From Antedon bifida (lineage: Eukaryota; Echinodermata; Crinoidea; Comatulida; Antedonidae), in NCBI GenBank assembly GCA_963402885.1, contig OY727095.1, positions 12,219,001 through 12,283,000 of the forward strand: DNA of 64,000 nt. The letters are read 5' to 3'. Position 1 is the first letter of the stretch; each line of letters opens with the position of its first letter. The translations under genes were made by a program, and so were the position numbers. Of this stretch, positions 29,501 to 39,388 are shown piece after piece. The notes below the pieces were generated by a model. It was given only the letters and a program-made list of their open reading frames with translations. It ran no database searches and had not been told where the DNA came from.

Positions 29501-32500
29501 ATACTGGTGCTATATACTGTAAGTCTGATTGCTTGATTGAACAATAGGTATCCAGTATGAAATAGGTACTGTAGAGCCAAAACTGTACATTTATGCAATA
29601 CAACAATCGGGACAAATTGCACATTTAGCAGTGGATGGAAGATCACTTGATATTAGGATAGACAGTGGAAAAGGAGAGAATAGCATTGGGATGGGAATAT
29701 TGGAACAAACCAAAGCTTTGGCCAATGACTGGGTTCACTGGAGACAAACATGTCCAGCCTTAACCTTTGTCTACACTATCAAACTTTATGTGACAAACAA
29801 ATGTGATGTACCCATATATGGACATGATGATGTCATGTCACTACCATATTTGGGCATATCTAACTACTTTAATAGTGTAGACATAGCCTTATGGACCTAA
29901 ATAGTATAGGTACAGTAGCTTAATAGCACATCATTAAAGTATTATTCTGATAATTTTATCACCTGTGTACTACTATCTAATACTACTGTTAAATTTTATC
30001 AGAACAAATTTCTGACTTTAAATAAAGTTAAATAAATATTGTGCAATATTACCTACCAAATTACCACAATTTTAGTAACTTGTCAACATATATGATATAT
30101 TATCATTAAAGTCAATAGACACTATAGATCAAGTAATCATATACATTCCATAGTTGCTATAAACAGCAGCGATTATGATCAGTGATAATCATATTGTTAA
30201 TAGTTTTACTACACGCAACAGTAAATGCTGCGGTGGCACTTGGTGAACCAACAATTAAGTCTGATTGCTCACTGTTTGAAAATCATCAATTAATAAATTA
30301 TAATATATATTATTAGCAATTTATTTAGCTTAATTTTTACATACAACAATATTTCAAACATTGCCAGGAGCCGGATTGATCAAACTTGCTTAGGAAAAAA
30401 ATTGTCTTTATAACTTTGCCTTAAATCCTTGATTCTGCTTAAGTTAGATTTATTAATATGAATTATGATAATGATTTTCATAAGTATTTCTGACTTTTGT
30501 GCTATTTCTCTATCTTTCTCTGAACCAGAATGAGCCCTCTCTTGTTGAGAGTGAAAATGAGGAGATAAAATTTTATAGTGCCACCATCACTAAGAGAAAA
30601 AGCTAATGTATACACGTAAGCAAAGATCTTTCGTCTTAAGACAAAATTTGCTGCCCTCTAGTGTTTTTTCACATGCGGCAAGTAAACAATTTTTTTTTAA
30701 AGACAATTTTTTTGCTTGATGTATAATTTGCTTAATCATACTTAAATATTTCAGCTTAAGCAAAAGTAAGCAAATATTGATAAATGCCAACCCAGAAAAA
30801 CAAGCCCCGCTTATCATCTCAATCAATGATCTCAATCCTTCTTACCAATGTGCCTAGGGTACCAGCTGCATTCATCACAGACTCAGAATCATCATATTCT
30901 AGCATGTTACAGAGATCAGCAAGGATGCTGTGTTCATGTTGCCCATAGATGAGCGCCAATACTCGTGTCTGTCCAACATCATGTTCTGCTATTGTCCCAA
31001 GAATATATGCAGAATTTCCAGCAACCCTGTAAAAGTTTTAAAAGTGATGTCTTGACATGATCAATTTGATTACATTATTGTAGAACATACAGTACAAACA
31101 TTCAAGAGAAAGTTACTTGACACTATTTAAAGATATATTGTCCCCAAAACACGAAAAATGAAGATTAATAAAATCAGACTTTAAATAGGCCATTTTGCAG
31201 ATAATGAAGTTATTGTCCGACAGACAATTTAAGTATTCTTTGCTTTAAATTACATTTTTCAGGTAAATAAATTTGTTTTAAACTATTATGTGACATTAAA
31301 ATGACATATTTAACCAAATATTTAAAAAATATATATATATCTTTAATCAAACATAAATAAATGATAAATAGAGATCGGACACGAACAAAACCTAGAAGTC
31401 ACGCTGTCACACTGGGCTGAGATAAGCATCAACATCATCAACTCATGATTAAATTTTTGATAACATAAACACTGAAACTGAATTCACTTTGATTTGAATA
31501 GAGGACAGCATTTCAACATTCAGGCTACTAATGATGTTACATTACAGTACAATCATTAATATTATCAGTGTCTATTTCGTGCCTGCTTAAGGATACCGAC
31601 AATATAGTCCTCTCTCTCCTAAGAGAGGATACAATTACGAAAAAGAAAAATCCGTCTAGCACCCCTATCGGATAATGGTCACGTCCGCAACCACGCCCTC
31701 AAGAGGGAGCCATCCAACGTAGTAGCGTCATCATTTCTTTTCGTACCGCCGTAGCGTGTGTACGTGATACAGAAACGAATCTGAAGAATTTCAAGAATTC
31801 CAGAAATTCCTTCCAGTGAAAATACAAGACGAAGCTAGGTTCTTTTCTCAATCACGATCTAGTTGATTAGTTAGAGGCAGGCTTAGCTAATTCCTTGTTG
31901 TGCGATACGTTGAAATCCGTTATTCTAGGCTTATTTAGAATAGTTTAGTCATTAATATTATCAGTATTTTACTGTTGAAAGTAAAAAATAAAATTTAAAA
32001 TTGCACCAACACAGAAAGCACTAAAACAGCATAAAAACAACACAAACATGGGCATTTCTATGCTATAATATGCCATTCATAGTAATATACAGTAATAAAA
32101 ATTTAATAAATGAAGGTCAGTCAATATTAATGTTTAGTGCCATGTGATACCTGTCCATCAAATAATAATGGTACTGTAGAACTTGAGTTTTTACCACGTT
32201 GATTGAATCATAGTAGTCCCGTTGTTTACTCAAGGACATTAATATTAAAAAATAAATTATATTAAAAATGTTGCCAACAAGTTAATGTATTAAACGATGC
32301 ATGCATTGTACTGTACATTATTCAGCAATATGTAATTTTAGGACACAGAAAATACCATTTACAGTATTTAGAGACACTAGACCGTAATTTCTTCCCGCAA
32401 TAATGCATATAACACTTTAAAAACATTAAACCATTTCTTGTCTTAAATGTGCGTTCTAAGGTTTATTATGATAAAAAGAGAAAAATAAAGTAGCTCTCAT

Positions 32501-35190
32501 CGAAAGTTCTCTTGTAGACGTTTCTAGGCCTACGGTAGCTTAGTTAGGCTTAATTTTGTAGGCCTAGCTGGTAATGAGCGGTAACGTAAAAACATTGTAC
32601 GCTAGCTATAGGCCTAGCTGGTAAAGAGCGGTAACGTAAAAACATTGTACGCTAGCTATAGGCCTAGCTGGTAAAGAGCGGTAACGTAAAAACATTGTAC
32701 GCTAGCTATAGGCCTAGCTGGTAAAGAGCGGTAACGTAAAAACATTGTACGCTAGCTATAGGCCTAGCTGGTAAAGAGCGGTAACGTAAAAACATTGTAC
32801 GCTAGCTATAGGCCTAGCTGGTAAAGAGCGGTAACGTAAAAACATTGTACGCTAGCTATAGGACTAGCTGGTAAAGAGCGGTAACGTAAAAACATTGTAC
32901 GCTAGCTATAGGCCTAGCTGGTAAAGAGCGGTAACGTAAAAACATTGTACGCTAGCTATAGGCCTAGCTGGTAAAGAGCGGTAACGTAAAAACATTGTAC
33001 GCTAGCTATAGGCCTAGCTGGTAAAGAGCGGTAACGTAAAAACATTGTATGCTAGCTATACTGTAGGCCTAGCCTGACGTCGTCTCATTGCTGAATTTGT
33101 TTACCATTTCACACAATTGGTCGCATCACAATATGAAAATATCAATCCGCGCACGATGCATGTTGGGATTTATAGAGGGCCGTTTAAGGACGAACAAAAT
33201 ATCGTTATAGGTCATTCATGTAGTGTGTGACCCCATGCAAGCACAACGCAAGTAAGTTGACCAATCAATATCGACAGTTCAGATGATCTATATCGTTGTG
33301 ATTGGTCAAATTATTTGTGCTTACTGTACGTACGTCATTGTGTTGCATCCAAGTAAAATGTGGAAAGGTTATATCAACTATCCAAATGATCCAAACCTGA
33401 ATACAGGTCTGTTTCTGCTGCATAGCGCCGAATAAACCGATGATTTCAAAAATGAAATTTTTATATTGACTGCATTTCTGCTTAATTTTTGCTCCAAAAT
33501 AACCGTTTAAATCAGTGGGTGGTCATTGACAAAAATCGTTAGAATTACCAAAAATGCAATTGGTCCTGGTGGTCAATTAAAACGTTACTACAGTGTAGTT
33601 GACTCGAGGTCAGCAGCTGTCAATCAAATAACTGTTATTTTGTGTTTCAGATAAAAAGTTGCCCAGCAATAACCGGTTAAATGGCGTTCAAAATTGTGCT
33701 GTTTCTGCTCCCAAGAAATTGGAGTTAATTTATTCACACTGTTTATAACCGGTTATTTTTATGCAGCAGAAACAGAACCTAAGTTACTGAATGTCGTCAG
33801 GTTGTTCATTGTTTACTTACTAATTGCTATCACGCTGAGCAAAAATGCATTCTTGTATCTCATAACGTCTTACATAAATTTAGTAGGCTTATAATTTTAA
33901 ATTTGCAAATTTCTAAAGAACTCGGTATGCACTCATTTTACATTGTGTATATACTGCCACTACATTCAATCCAAAACCAACTGCGAAGCATATGTAGTGT
34001 AAAATAATGTATTCTAAAATAAAAAATAAATATCATAATAAATGTTCAAGTGCCGAATGGTTAATCTAGCCATAAACATAGGCACAGGTTCTACAGTGAG
34101 TAGAATGAATTAAGATTCACGTTTTATGTCTACAGTAGTAAACTGTAATAAATTAATATGTTACTTGGTTTATTGCATAGCGCAATTTGCAAGGAAATCC
34201 TTGCGCAATTTCAAATTGGATGAGGGATACAAACTTAGTATAGGCCTAGTGGCTATACGAATAACCAAAAATAAGTTGTAATTAATAAGCAGCCCTGGAA
34301 AACTAACATTGATTTAATTTTAAAAAATCTTGTAAATTACAACTTTTATTTGAATACTTTTTGTTACGGCCTCGTAGAAGAACACCTTTCTGGTGGACGA
34401 GTTTTCCCATTGCAAAAATAAATATTTTATTATTAAATATTATTAGTTATTTGATCAACGTCGAACTAGACTGTGCAAGGAATAATATCAGAAACTTAAA
34501 GACCCTTCCCATATACTACATCACCTTCTGCCAAAAGCGCCTAGGCCTAAATCTGGATACAATTTAAGACAAGTTAAAGAATTTTGCATTCCAAAAGTAA
34601 AAACGGAACGATCAAAAAATGTCATTGTAAACTTTGGTCTCTTTCACAAGTGGTAGGCATAAGTATCCATGCACAGTCGTATCTTCCCCTGACTTCTGTT
34701 TTGTCTGTTCTTCGATGTTTTGTGTAATTTGATTTTTGTTGTTGATGGATATATTATGATATATTTTCATTTAAGTATAATTATATATTTTTGTATAATT
34801 CAACCCAAAAGTTGCAATAAAAGTATTTTATCGTTATCGTTATCAATTAGCCTACTACAGCCAACTAGGCATAGGCCTAGATAGGCCTAGGCCTAGACCT
34901 AACTAAACTTGAAGTTAAAGCCGAACCTTTTGTCATTTGAAAACTGAATTTCATGCAGTAATTTCTAGTAATGTTACGTAATATAGTACCTACCTAGGGC
35001 TATTATGACGAAGCATGCTGATCAAGCCCCACAAGAAGTCTTCGGATCCACAGTGCTCCAAGAAAGTAGCCACCGTCCTAGGCTTGTCTTTATGCAGGTC
35101 ATCGACAAGTAGCTCCAGGGCTCCATGAGCTTCGTCCGCATCCCCTATCAATAACTTGAAATACTCCTTCCTCCGCCAATTAAGAGCCAT
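14555..35190 (-). CDS. Armadillo-like plus triple FN3 protein, unrecognised family
   Basis: I cannot name this protein. Exons in transcript order: 35190-34994, 31026-30846, 29134-28903, 28123-28029, 27797-27601, 26822-26744, 26335-26146, 25595-25446, 24609-24413, 24012-23946, 23568-23372, 22981-22912, 22367-22302, 20847-19512, 18797-18633, 18229-18015, 16420-16373, 15057-14940 and 14621-14555. All borders are GT-AG and every phase matches, giving 1288 residues. Residues 1-327 form helical repeats of armadillo type (for example NSAYILGTIAEHD, NAALVLARLSISEEG, NACFAISCLAGNEEG). Three fibronectin III domains follow (about 355-440, 441-528, 529-605), with APDAPEDLRI and the Trp of IGWSPP and LTWSPP. 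The rest is polar, Ser/Asn/Lys-rich and probably disordered; one 1336-bp exon encodes most of it. It ends GLLTDAAH. With no signal peptide or membrane segment it should be intracellular, perhaps a scaffold. Two optional exons (21933-21869 and 21282-21228) would together add 40 residues in frame. Confidence 0.82.
14733..14885. mobile_element. MITE family 1, long palindromic copy
   Basis: It runs from TTAAGCTCTGTCTAGCACTA to TAGTTTGATAGTGTAGACAA. Both half-element modules are present, so the whole copy can fold back. It lies in the last intron of the ARM/FN3 gene, about 50 bp from exon 14940-15057. Confidence 0.75.
16080..16172. repeat. Short tandem repeat, about 21-bp units
   Basis: Four or five imperfect copies of ATCGGGAGACTCCCACCATA (variants CAGGAGACTCCCGCC and TCAGGAGACTCTCACC) lie within an intron of the ARM/FN3 gene. 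Confidence 0.65.
18836..19142 (-). mobile_element. Non-LTR retrotransposon 3' end
   Basis: Read on the minus strand, an open frame with YSTRKHSLYQYSNVCKNG ends in a stop, followed by AT-rich 3' UTR and a short tandem tail built of AATAAAG. That layout suits the end of a CR1/L2-like ORF2 and its microsatellite tail. Only the extreme 3' part is present. It lies in an ARM/FN3 intron beside another inverted-repeat element. Confidence 0.5.
19143..19339. mobile_element. MITE with 22-bp perfect inverted termini
   Basis: Perfect termini AATAAGGTTTATCGCAAATA.. and ..TATTTGCGATAAACCTTATT enclose 197 bp. Subterminal inverted segments GATGCATGATGGGAAGG and CCTTCCCATCATGCATTG extend the palindrome. A diverged partial copy is at about 46824-46945. 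No coding capacity; it lies in an ARM/FN3 intron. Confidence 0.8.
20985..21245 (-). mobile_element. Non-LTR retrotransposon ORF2 C-terminal fragment
   Basis: The minus strand reads RIKTVYRFVESHILNN, then VVTRSGRLTTIPVKTDRHKF and SFLPSAIRLHNN. This pattern (basic strand, SFLPSAIRLHN) is typical of the last residues of CR1/L2/Jockey-like reverse-transcriptase ORFs. It is truncated at its 5' side and sits within an intron of the ARM/FN3 gene, overlapping the proposed optional exon at 21228-21282. Confidence 0.6.
21546..21644. mobile_element. MITE family 1, right-hand fragment
   Basis: It has the interior CATCATGTCCATATATGGGC and CACATAAAGTTTGATAATG followed by the terminus GACAGAGCTT. The left end is missing. 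Confidence 0.65.
22535..22851. mobile_element. MITE with internal GGGTGCGTCA repeats
   Basis: Termini ACTTGTCAATTGTATGAC and GTCATATAATTGACAAGT are inverted repeats with one mismatch over 18 bp and bound about 317 bp. Inside, GGTGCGTCA occurs four times on the plus strand (near 22569, 22601, 22714 and 22760) and TGACGCAC once inverted (near 22787). It lies in an intron of the ARM/FN3 gene. I see no protein. Confidence 0.65.
23754..23842. mobile_element. MITE family 1, left-hand fragment
   Basis: TCTCTGTCTACACCATCAAA is followed by TGATTTGCCCATATATAGAC and GATGATGTCATATCACTA. The right half is absent. It lies in an ARM/FN3 intron. Confidence 0.65.
24770..24910 (-). repeat. tRNA-derived SINE A, body fragment
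   Basis: It carries the segment AAACACAAGATGCTGTACAT and AAACAGTCTTTGGTACAA, shared with the more complete SINE at 36590-36815 (AAGATGCTCTACATAAACA). The tRNA-like head is missing. Confidence 0.5.
25112..25417. mobile_element. MITE family 1, interrupted by an insert with (TTC)n
   Basis: The left part (25112-25187) runs CTCTGTCTACACTATCAAAC to GATATGCCCAAATG. The right part (25372-25417) has ATGTGACATCAACATGTCC and GGGCTCATTACATTTTTT. Between them are about 185 bp with a (TTC)n run (25188-25209) and a duplicated TTTAGTTATTCTTTTAC. The right terminus overlaps the intron side of the exon ending at 25446. Confidence 0.6.
25741..26095. mobile_element. MITE family 2, near-complete copy
   Basis: It starts TTAAAGATGTATTGTCACCC and ends GGGGGACAATACATTTTTTA. 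The interior includes TAATAAACTGTAATTTAAAG and TTATTAAAACTACAAAATA. It lies in the intron between exons 26335-26146 and 25595-25446. Confidence 0.75.
27240..27264. repeat. (TATG)n microsatellite
   Basis: About six tandem TATG units in an intron of the ARM/FN3 gene. Confidence 0.85.
27345..27556 (-). repeat. tRNA-derived SINE A
   Basis: On the minus strand the head reads TGGAGCTGTAGCTTGGTGGT and later GGGTTCAAATCCTG. These match the pol III A-box (TGTAGCTTGGTGG) and B-box (GGTTCAAATCC) of a tRNA promoter. The body, with CCACTCCCAAAGACTTGTGA, matches the copies at 36590 and 24770. Confidence 0.65.
28222..28289. mobile_element. MITE family 1, left-hand fragment
   Basis: AAGCTCTGTCTATACTATCA is followed by CTAGTTTGACAAAAAAAGTG and CCCAAACATGGTAGTGG. 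The right half is gone. Confidence 0.65.
29761..29891. mobile_element. MITE family 1, near-complete diverged copy
   Basis: CCTTTGTCTACACTATCAAA is on the left and TAATAGTGTAGACATAGCC on the right, with interior GTACCCATATATGGACATGA and ACCATATTTGGGCATATC. It lies in the intron between exons 31026-30846 and 29134-28903. Confidence 0.7.
31127..31345. mobile_element. MITE family 2 copy in ARM/FN3 intron 1
   Basis: It starts TTAAAGATATATTGTCCCCA and has the shared interior AATGAAGATTAATAAAATCA, GACTTTAAATAGGCC and TATGTGACATTAAAATGAC. The right end decays to ATATATCTTTAA. Confidence 0.65.
32561..33060. repeat. 50-bp minisatellite, 10 copies
   Basis: Ten head-to-tail units of exactly 50 bp start at 32561, 32611 and so on to 33011. 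Each contains GGCCTAGCTGGTAAAGAGCG and AACATTGTACGCTAGCTATA. The copies are almost identical: GTAATGAGCG in unit 1, GGACTAGC in unit 7 and TTGTATGC in unit 10 are the visible changes. The array lies in the first intron of the ARM/FN3 gene. Confidence 0.97.
34360..34838 (+). mobile_element. Probable non-LTR retrotransposon 3' end
   Basis: A frame reads KSGYNLRQVKEFCIPKVKTE and then SKNVIVNFGLFHKW before a stop at about 34656. A T-rich 3' UTR follows, ending in a short tandem of TTATCG (near 34829). The layout fits the end of a non-LTR element, but the match is only to general character. It lies in the first ARM/FN3 intron. Confidence 0.45.
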
Positions 35191-36589
35191 TTGGGCGTTC
35201 TACTCTTACCTTACTCTGAACCTACATTGCCAATTGTTGAAACTGAGAAATACTGAAATATTTAAACGAGTATTAAATTCTTAAATTTCCATAAGGAAAA
35301 CATTTGTCACAAATAAACATTTGCAATCACGGTTGGTTGTCATGTTGCTGCAACGCTAATGCACGTCCACACAGTCAAGATCAACAGTGTAGTAGTGTGT
35401 GTGCAGTGAAGCGAGTGAACCAACTATGGCACGCTGGACTGGACATAAGCTTTTCTATGCTATTCTGATTGATTTTGTTTTTTAATCAAATCAATTCGTA
35501 AATTGAATTATAAAAATACTTTATTAGTTTAATATATTTTATTTGTCGTGGTTCAGTTTGAGGATCTGTTATTGATTAGGTTAGCTTTAACCCACAGTTT
35601 GGGCGTATGAGGCCCTCCTCGATAGACTGGATCGCGGAGGTCCATGGATGATGGATATACAGAAATGATACAATAAACACGGTGTTGATTGTATTTACTT
35701 ATCTCCTAGTATCATGATCCGTATGTATATATTTATATATATATATACATACATATAAGAGAAATAGATACTTTTTTTAATTTAATTTTGGTTTTTTTAA
35801 TAAAAATTCTGAAACTTCCAAAATGGTGTCAAAAGTAATGGAAGTTGAGTTAAGGAGGCTATTAACTTACTCAATTGTTTCAATGTACCCGGTCTAGGGG
35901 TGGTGCATTGAAACAGCAATCAGTATATATAATAATGCTAGCAAATCATTAGTTTTTCTCTAAAAAAAATCAATTTATTAATACAGTTTAGCATAAGAAT
36001 AATATCAAGTGTAAGGATTTTTTTAGAGCCTTGAAATGTGAATTGTTTTTTCGCGCCACGACTTTAGCCAGCTATATCCCCAGAGGACTACTCATTCAGA
36101 AGCTATATCAAGCGGAAAAAATAGTTCTAGAAGCTGACATTTTTGGAATTTTGTAAACTAGGACGGCTCAATTGCTCAAATTACAAACCGTCTAGGAGAA
36201 GAGTCTACGAAAACATTAATCTGTAAAATCTTGTTCAACAAATAATGACTTTGTTCTTGATGTGAACATAGGCTGGTATTATAATAATTCACTGTCAAAT
36301 AATCAAAACTTTATTTTGGCTGTATAGGCCGGTATTTACAATGACTCCCATTTGACTGTCAATCTAGACCGATATTATAATACGGTAATAAATTCGCCGT
36401 CAGATAATCATTGAATCAAAACAATCCATATAGTAACGTTTTTGTTTGTTGTAATTAGGATACAATTTGTTCACACTTGAATGTCACTTTATAGCACCTT
36501 TGGGCCATGACCATTTATCACTGGTTGACATCATATCTAGGCTTGATGAAGTGACCCTCAGACTTGACCTTTTTTTTTTTTACCATATT

Positions 36590-36815
36590 TAATGAGGGTG
36601 ATCCATCCAGCAATTGCTGATCATTGGGACCCTCAGAGAGAGGTTCACAAGACAAACATATACACAAGATGCTCTACATAAACAAAGTCTTATTACAAGT
36701 CGTTGGGAGTGGAGTTGTAATTTTGTCCTTAGAAAAAATCCTGACATGTGACGGGACTTGAACCGGACCCTTGGAGTGGTAGCCAAGCATCATAACCACC
36801 AAGCCACAACTCCAC
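36590..36815 (-). repeat. tRNA-derived SINE A, best copy
   Basis: On the minus strand: GGTGGAGTTGTGGCTTGGTG (A-box region), then GGGTCCGGTTCAAGTCCCG (B-box GGTTCAAGTCC). An unrelated body follows with CAACTCCACTCCCAACGACT and GCATCTTGTGTATATGTTTG. The layout is that of a pol III SINE with a tRNA-derived head. Related copies are at 27345-27556, 24770-24910 and 55270-55396. Confidence 0.7.
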
Positions 36816-37029
36816 CTTAGTAATAAATACTAAAGTGACAGAAATCGAGTCTGTTTAGTGGTCTAAAATTGGCTTTAATATTATTTAGACATCATTTTTA
36901 TTTAAATTATCTATTAATAAGCACATCATTTTTTACAGATTTAGTATTTTTTATTTTTCAATTTCAATTGCACAGTTATCACATATCAAAGTATGAATTC
37001 TTGTTCTATTTTACTTCTAATATAAAAGT

Positions 37030-37227
37030 TATGATCACTTCTGTGTAACAAACAAATAATAATTATTCACTTATAAAACCAGAAAAGAAACGTTTAATTT
37101 TAACCCCAAAACCATTGTCTGACGTAAATAATTTTGTGGTTAACGTGAATCTATTATGTGACAGTAAAATGACACATTAAAAAACAAATTGAAAAAAAAA
37201 AAATTTTCAGAGGAACATATCTTTAAA
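37030..37227. mobile_element. MITE family 2, right-hand remnant
   Basis: It shares TATGTGACAGTAAAATGACA and ends AGGAACATATCTTTAAA, a decayed form of GGGACAATACATCTTTAA. The left end is not clear. Confidence 0.5.
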
Positions 37228-37640
37228 ACTGTTACGTCAACAGGCAAGAGGCGTTTTTTGTAAGAAATATTTCTTGTTTAGATTTACTGAAATTCCTCAA
37301 AAATGCATTTTATTTTACACAACTCGGCCCATCTCATATGTGGGGTTGTTTGTTGTGGTTACCGGCGGTGTTCTAGTTGTATGCGTTTTATTTACGCCAC
37401 CGGGCGGCTGGCGGGCGGGGACGGAGGACCAGTTTAGACATGTTTTGTGCGCAATAATATCAAGCGGAAAATACCAACAAGAAAACTCAGCATGCAGCAA
37501 CCGACAACCAACCTTTAGAGCCTATCACCGTCGTGAAGATCACATCTTTACATTGAAAAGTATTTTATCTTGTCGTTCAACCGTACCCTGGGCTTAACAG
37601 ATGGCGTATTCTATTTAATTTTAAATTTAAGTGTTAAGCT

Positions 37641-38696
37641 ATGATTGGTATTAAAGATAAATCTGCGTCTCTAGGCCTATCTAGTCCACCACCTACATCT
37701 CGTCGGAGTCTAGGCCTAGGGCTTGGCATAGTAGGGTCATTAACAATTGATGATAGTTCGAACGGCGCCGCCGAGTCTGGTGATGAAAACTCATCCTCTT
37801 GTTGGCCGATGCCTAGCGAGAAATCGTGTAGCAGGGCTAGTACCAGTAAGCAACAGGTTGATATCGAACGAGAGTTAAATGTCATTAAGTCGTTTGTATT
37901 TTTGGATTTGGAGTCATCTGCATTACTCCCGTGTGAAAGACCAAAAATTACTGAGATTTGCTTGATAGCTGTTCACAGATCAAGCATTGAAGGTTCATCA
38001 AATAAAAATAGCACATCAAGTCCTCCTGTCATCCCGAGGGTGGTTGATAAGTTGACACTGTGTTTATACCCTAACAAGCAAATATATTCAGGTGATATCA
38101 CCGGTCTAGATAACTCGATTCTTCTGGAGAATGAGAAAAAAGGCTTGGACAGTAATCTTGTAGATTGCATCAACGCCTTCCTTAATAGACAGACAAAACC
38201 TGTATGTCTAGTGGCACACAATGGGGAACGATTTGATTTCCCATTACTTAAAACTGAGTTGAATTACATTGATTGTTCGCTGCCGTGTGACGTACTCTGC
38301 GTAGATTCCTTGATAGCGTTTCAAGACCTTGATGATAAATTAGAAGAAGTACAATCGCAAAAACCAGATATTTTGAGCAAACCTTCCCATTCTTCGCCCA
38401 CAAGTAACAACAATACATTGCCAGTTACGTCGTCAACGTCCAACGAACACAGTCCTTCCAAAAAGAGAAAGGTGTCTTATAAATTGGCAGAAATATACAA
38501 AAGAACATTTGGAAAACTACCAGAAAATGTTCACAATGCTGAGGCTGATGTGATCACATTGATTCAGATTGTGTGCCGCCATCATGCAGTATGTAATTGG
38601 ATAGATAAAAATGCTAAACCGTGGAAGAATATTAATCTGTATTATGCCCCATCTCCAAGAAGATGTACCAATAAATTGAAACAGGTACAAGTTTAA
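37641..38696 (+). CDS. TREX: TREX-family 3'-5' DNA exonuclease
   Basis: DEDDh-type 3'-5' exonuclease of the TREX1/TREX2 family, which degrades DNA from 3' ends; in vertebrates TREX1 clears cytosolic DNA and so restrains cGAS-STING signalling. One uninterrupted frame of 351 residues; an in-frame TAA at 37635-37637 fixes the start. Catalytic residues are all visible: Asp89 and Glu91 in FVFLDLESSA, Asp199 in VAHNGERFDFPLL, and His298 and Asp303 in VHNAEADVITL. Other TREX hallmarks are KITEICLIAVHR, the proline-bearing PPVIPRVVDKL loop and DITGLDNSIL. Residues 1-82 are a polar, Ser-rich extension absent from mammalian TREX proteins. Residues 232-278 are a polar insert ending SPSKKRKV, resembling a nuclear localisation signal. 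The TREX1-type C-terminal membrane anchor is missing. Mammalian TREX1 is also single-exon. TREX1 versus TREX2 orthology cannot be decided by eye. Confidence 0.93.
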   Translation: MIGIKDKSASLGLSSPPPTSRRSLGLGLGIVGSLTIDDSSNGAAESGDENSSSCWPMPSEKSCSRASTSKQQVDIERELNVIKSFVFLDLESSALLPCERPKITEICLIAVHRSSIEGSSNKNSTSSPPVIPRVVDKLTLCLYPNKQIYSGDITGLDNSILLENEKKGLDSNLVDCINAFLNRQTKPVCLVAHNGERFDFPLLKTELNYIDCSLPCDVLCVDSLIAFQDLDDKLEEVQSQKPDILSKPSHSSPTSNNNTLPVTSSTSNEHSPSKKRKVSYKLAEIYKRTFGKLPENVHNAEADVITLIQIVCRHHAVCNWIDKNAKPWKNINLYYAPSPRRCTNKLKQVQV

Positions 38697-38879
38697 TGTA
38701 CAGTGCTGTTCTAATTAAATATGCTATATTATTTTAATAGTACGAAAATTAATATTAGACCTACTGCAGTATACAATGAATTGGAATAAAAATTATGTAC
38801 ATATTTCCTTTAATTAATAGGTCTTGATTTTGTTTTAAATGAAATTAATTGTCAGTAATTTGATGTGATGAATAAGGGT

Positions 38880-39388
38880 ATTAAACTAAAATACCTCAAT
38901 GTATTTCTTTTATCTTGTTTCTGTGCAATGGTTTTGTAAATCATTTTTCAATTTAAAGCAATTAAATGTTTTTTACTTTCATATTAGACCAGTACCTGCT
39001 CTCTCTATATATGAGACATTGTTATGTTATTATTATACTTTATTGGTATATCATCAGTGAAATATCTATCCTTTTTTAAAAATAAACTTGGATTTATACT
39101 AAAAATAGGTATCATATTACAATAAAATAAGCAATTATTTAATAAAAAAAATCAAATATTTATTTCTTTCATCTAAATTTATTTCTTTCAAATTTATCTT
39201 TTTTGTGTGCAGTGGTTTAGTATATAATTCAATTTTGTTTTTTACTTTCAAAATTCCAGTACCTGCTCTCTATATATGAGACATTATGATTATGAATTTA
39301 TTGGTACATATCATCAGTGAAATATCCTTTTTTTTAAAATAAACCTTTGGATTTATACTAAAATTAGGTATTATATTACAATAAAATT
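38880..39388. repeat. Tandem duplication, two units offset by 267 bp
   Basis: The two copies share AGTACCTGCTCTCTATATAT, GAGACATT, TCATCAGTGAAATATC, GGATTTATACTAAAA and TATTACAATAAAAT in the same order. The motif AGTACCTGCT starts at 38991 and 39258. Copies have diverged by substitutions and small indels. Confidence 0.85.

Larger units (their letters stand above)
35191..37640. other. Divergent intergenic region, ARM/FN3 and TREX-like genes
   Basis: This 2.4-kb stretch separates two divergently transcribed start codons. It contains a SINE A copy (36590-36815) and a family 2 MITE remnant (about 37030-37227). A GC-rich, CpG-containing pocket at about 37360-37435 lies 200-280 bp upstream of the TREX-like start and may be its promoter. 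An open frame at 37274-37597 overlaps that pocket; I do not accept it as a gene. Confidence 0.5.

Noticed and set aside
32561..33060. CRISPR-like appearance of regular 50-bp repeats
   Set aside because: The whole unit repeats with no variable spacers, and the DNA is eukaryotic. It is a minisatellite.
36720..36800. tRNA gene suspected from the B-box-like GGTTCAAGTCCCG on the minus strand
   Set aside because: The arms do not form a cloverleaf and the same sequence recurs with a shared non-tRNA body, so it is a SINE head.
37274..37597. Plus-strand 107-residue frame with a hydrophobic stretch upstream of the TREX-like gene
   Set aside because: It lies in the GC-rich presumed promoter, is out of frame with the TREX start, and resembles no known protein.
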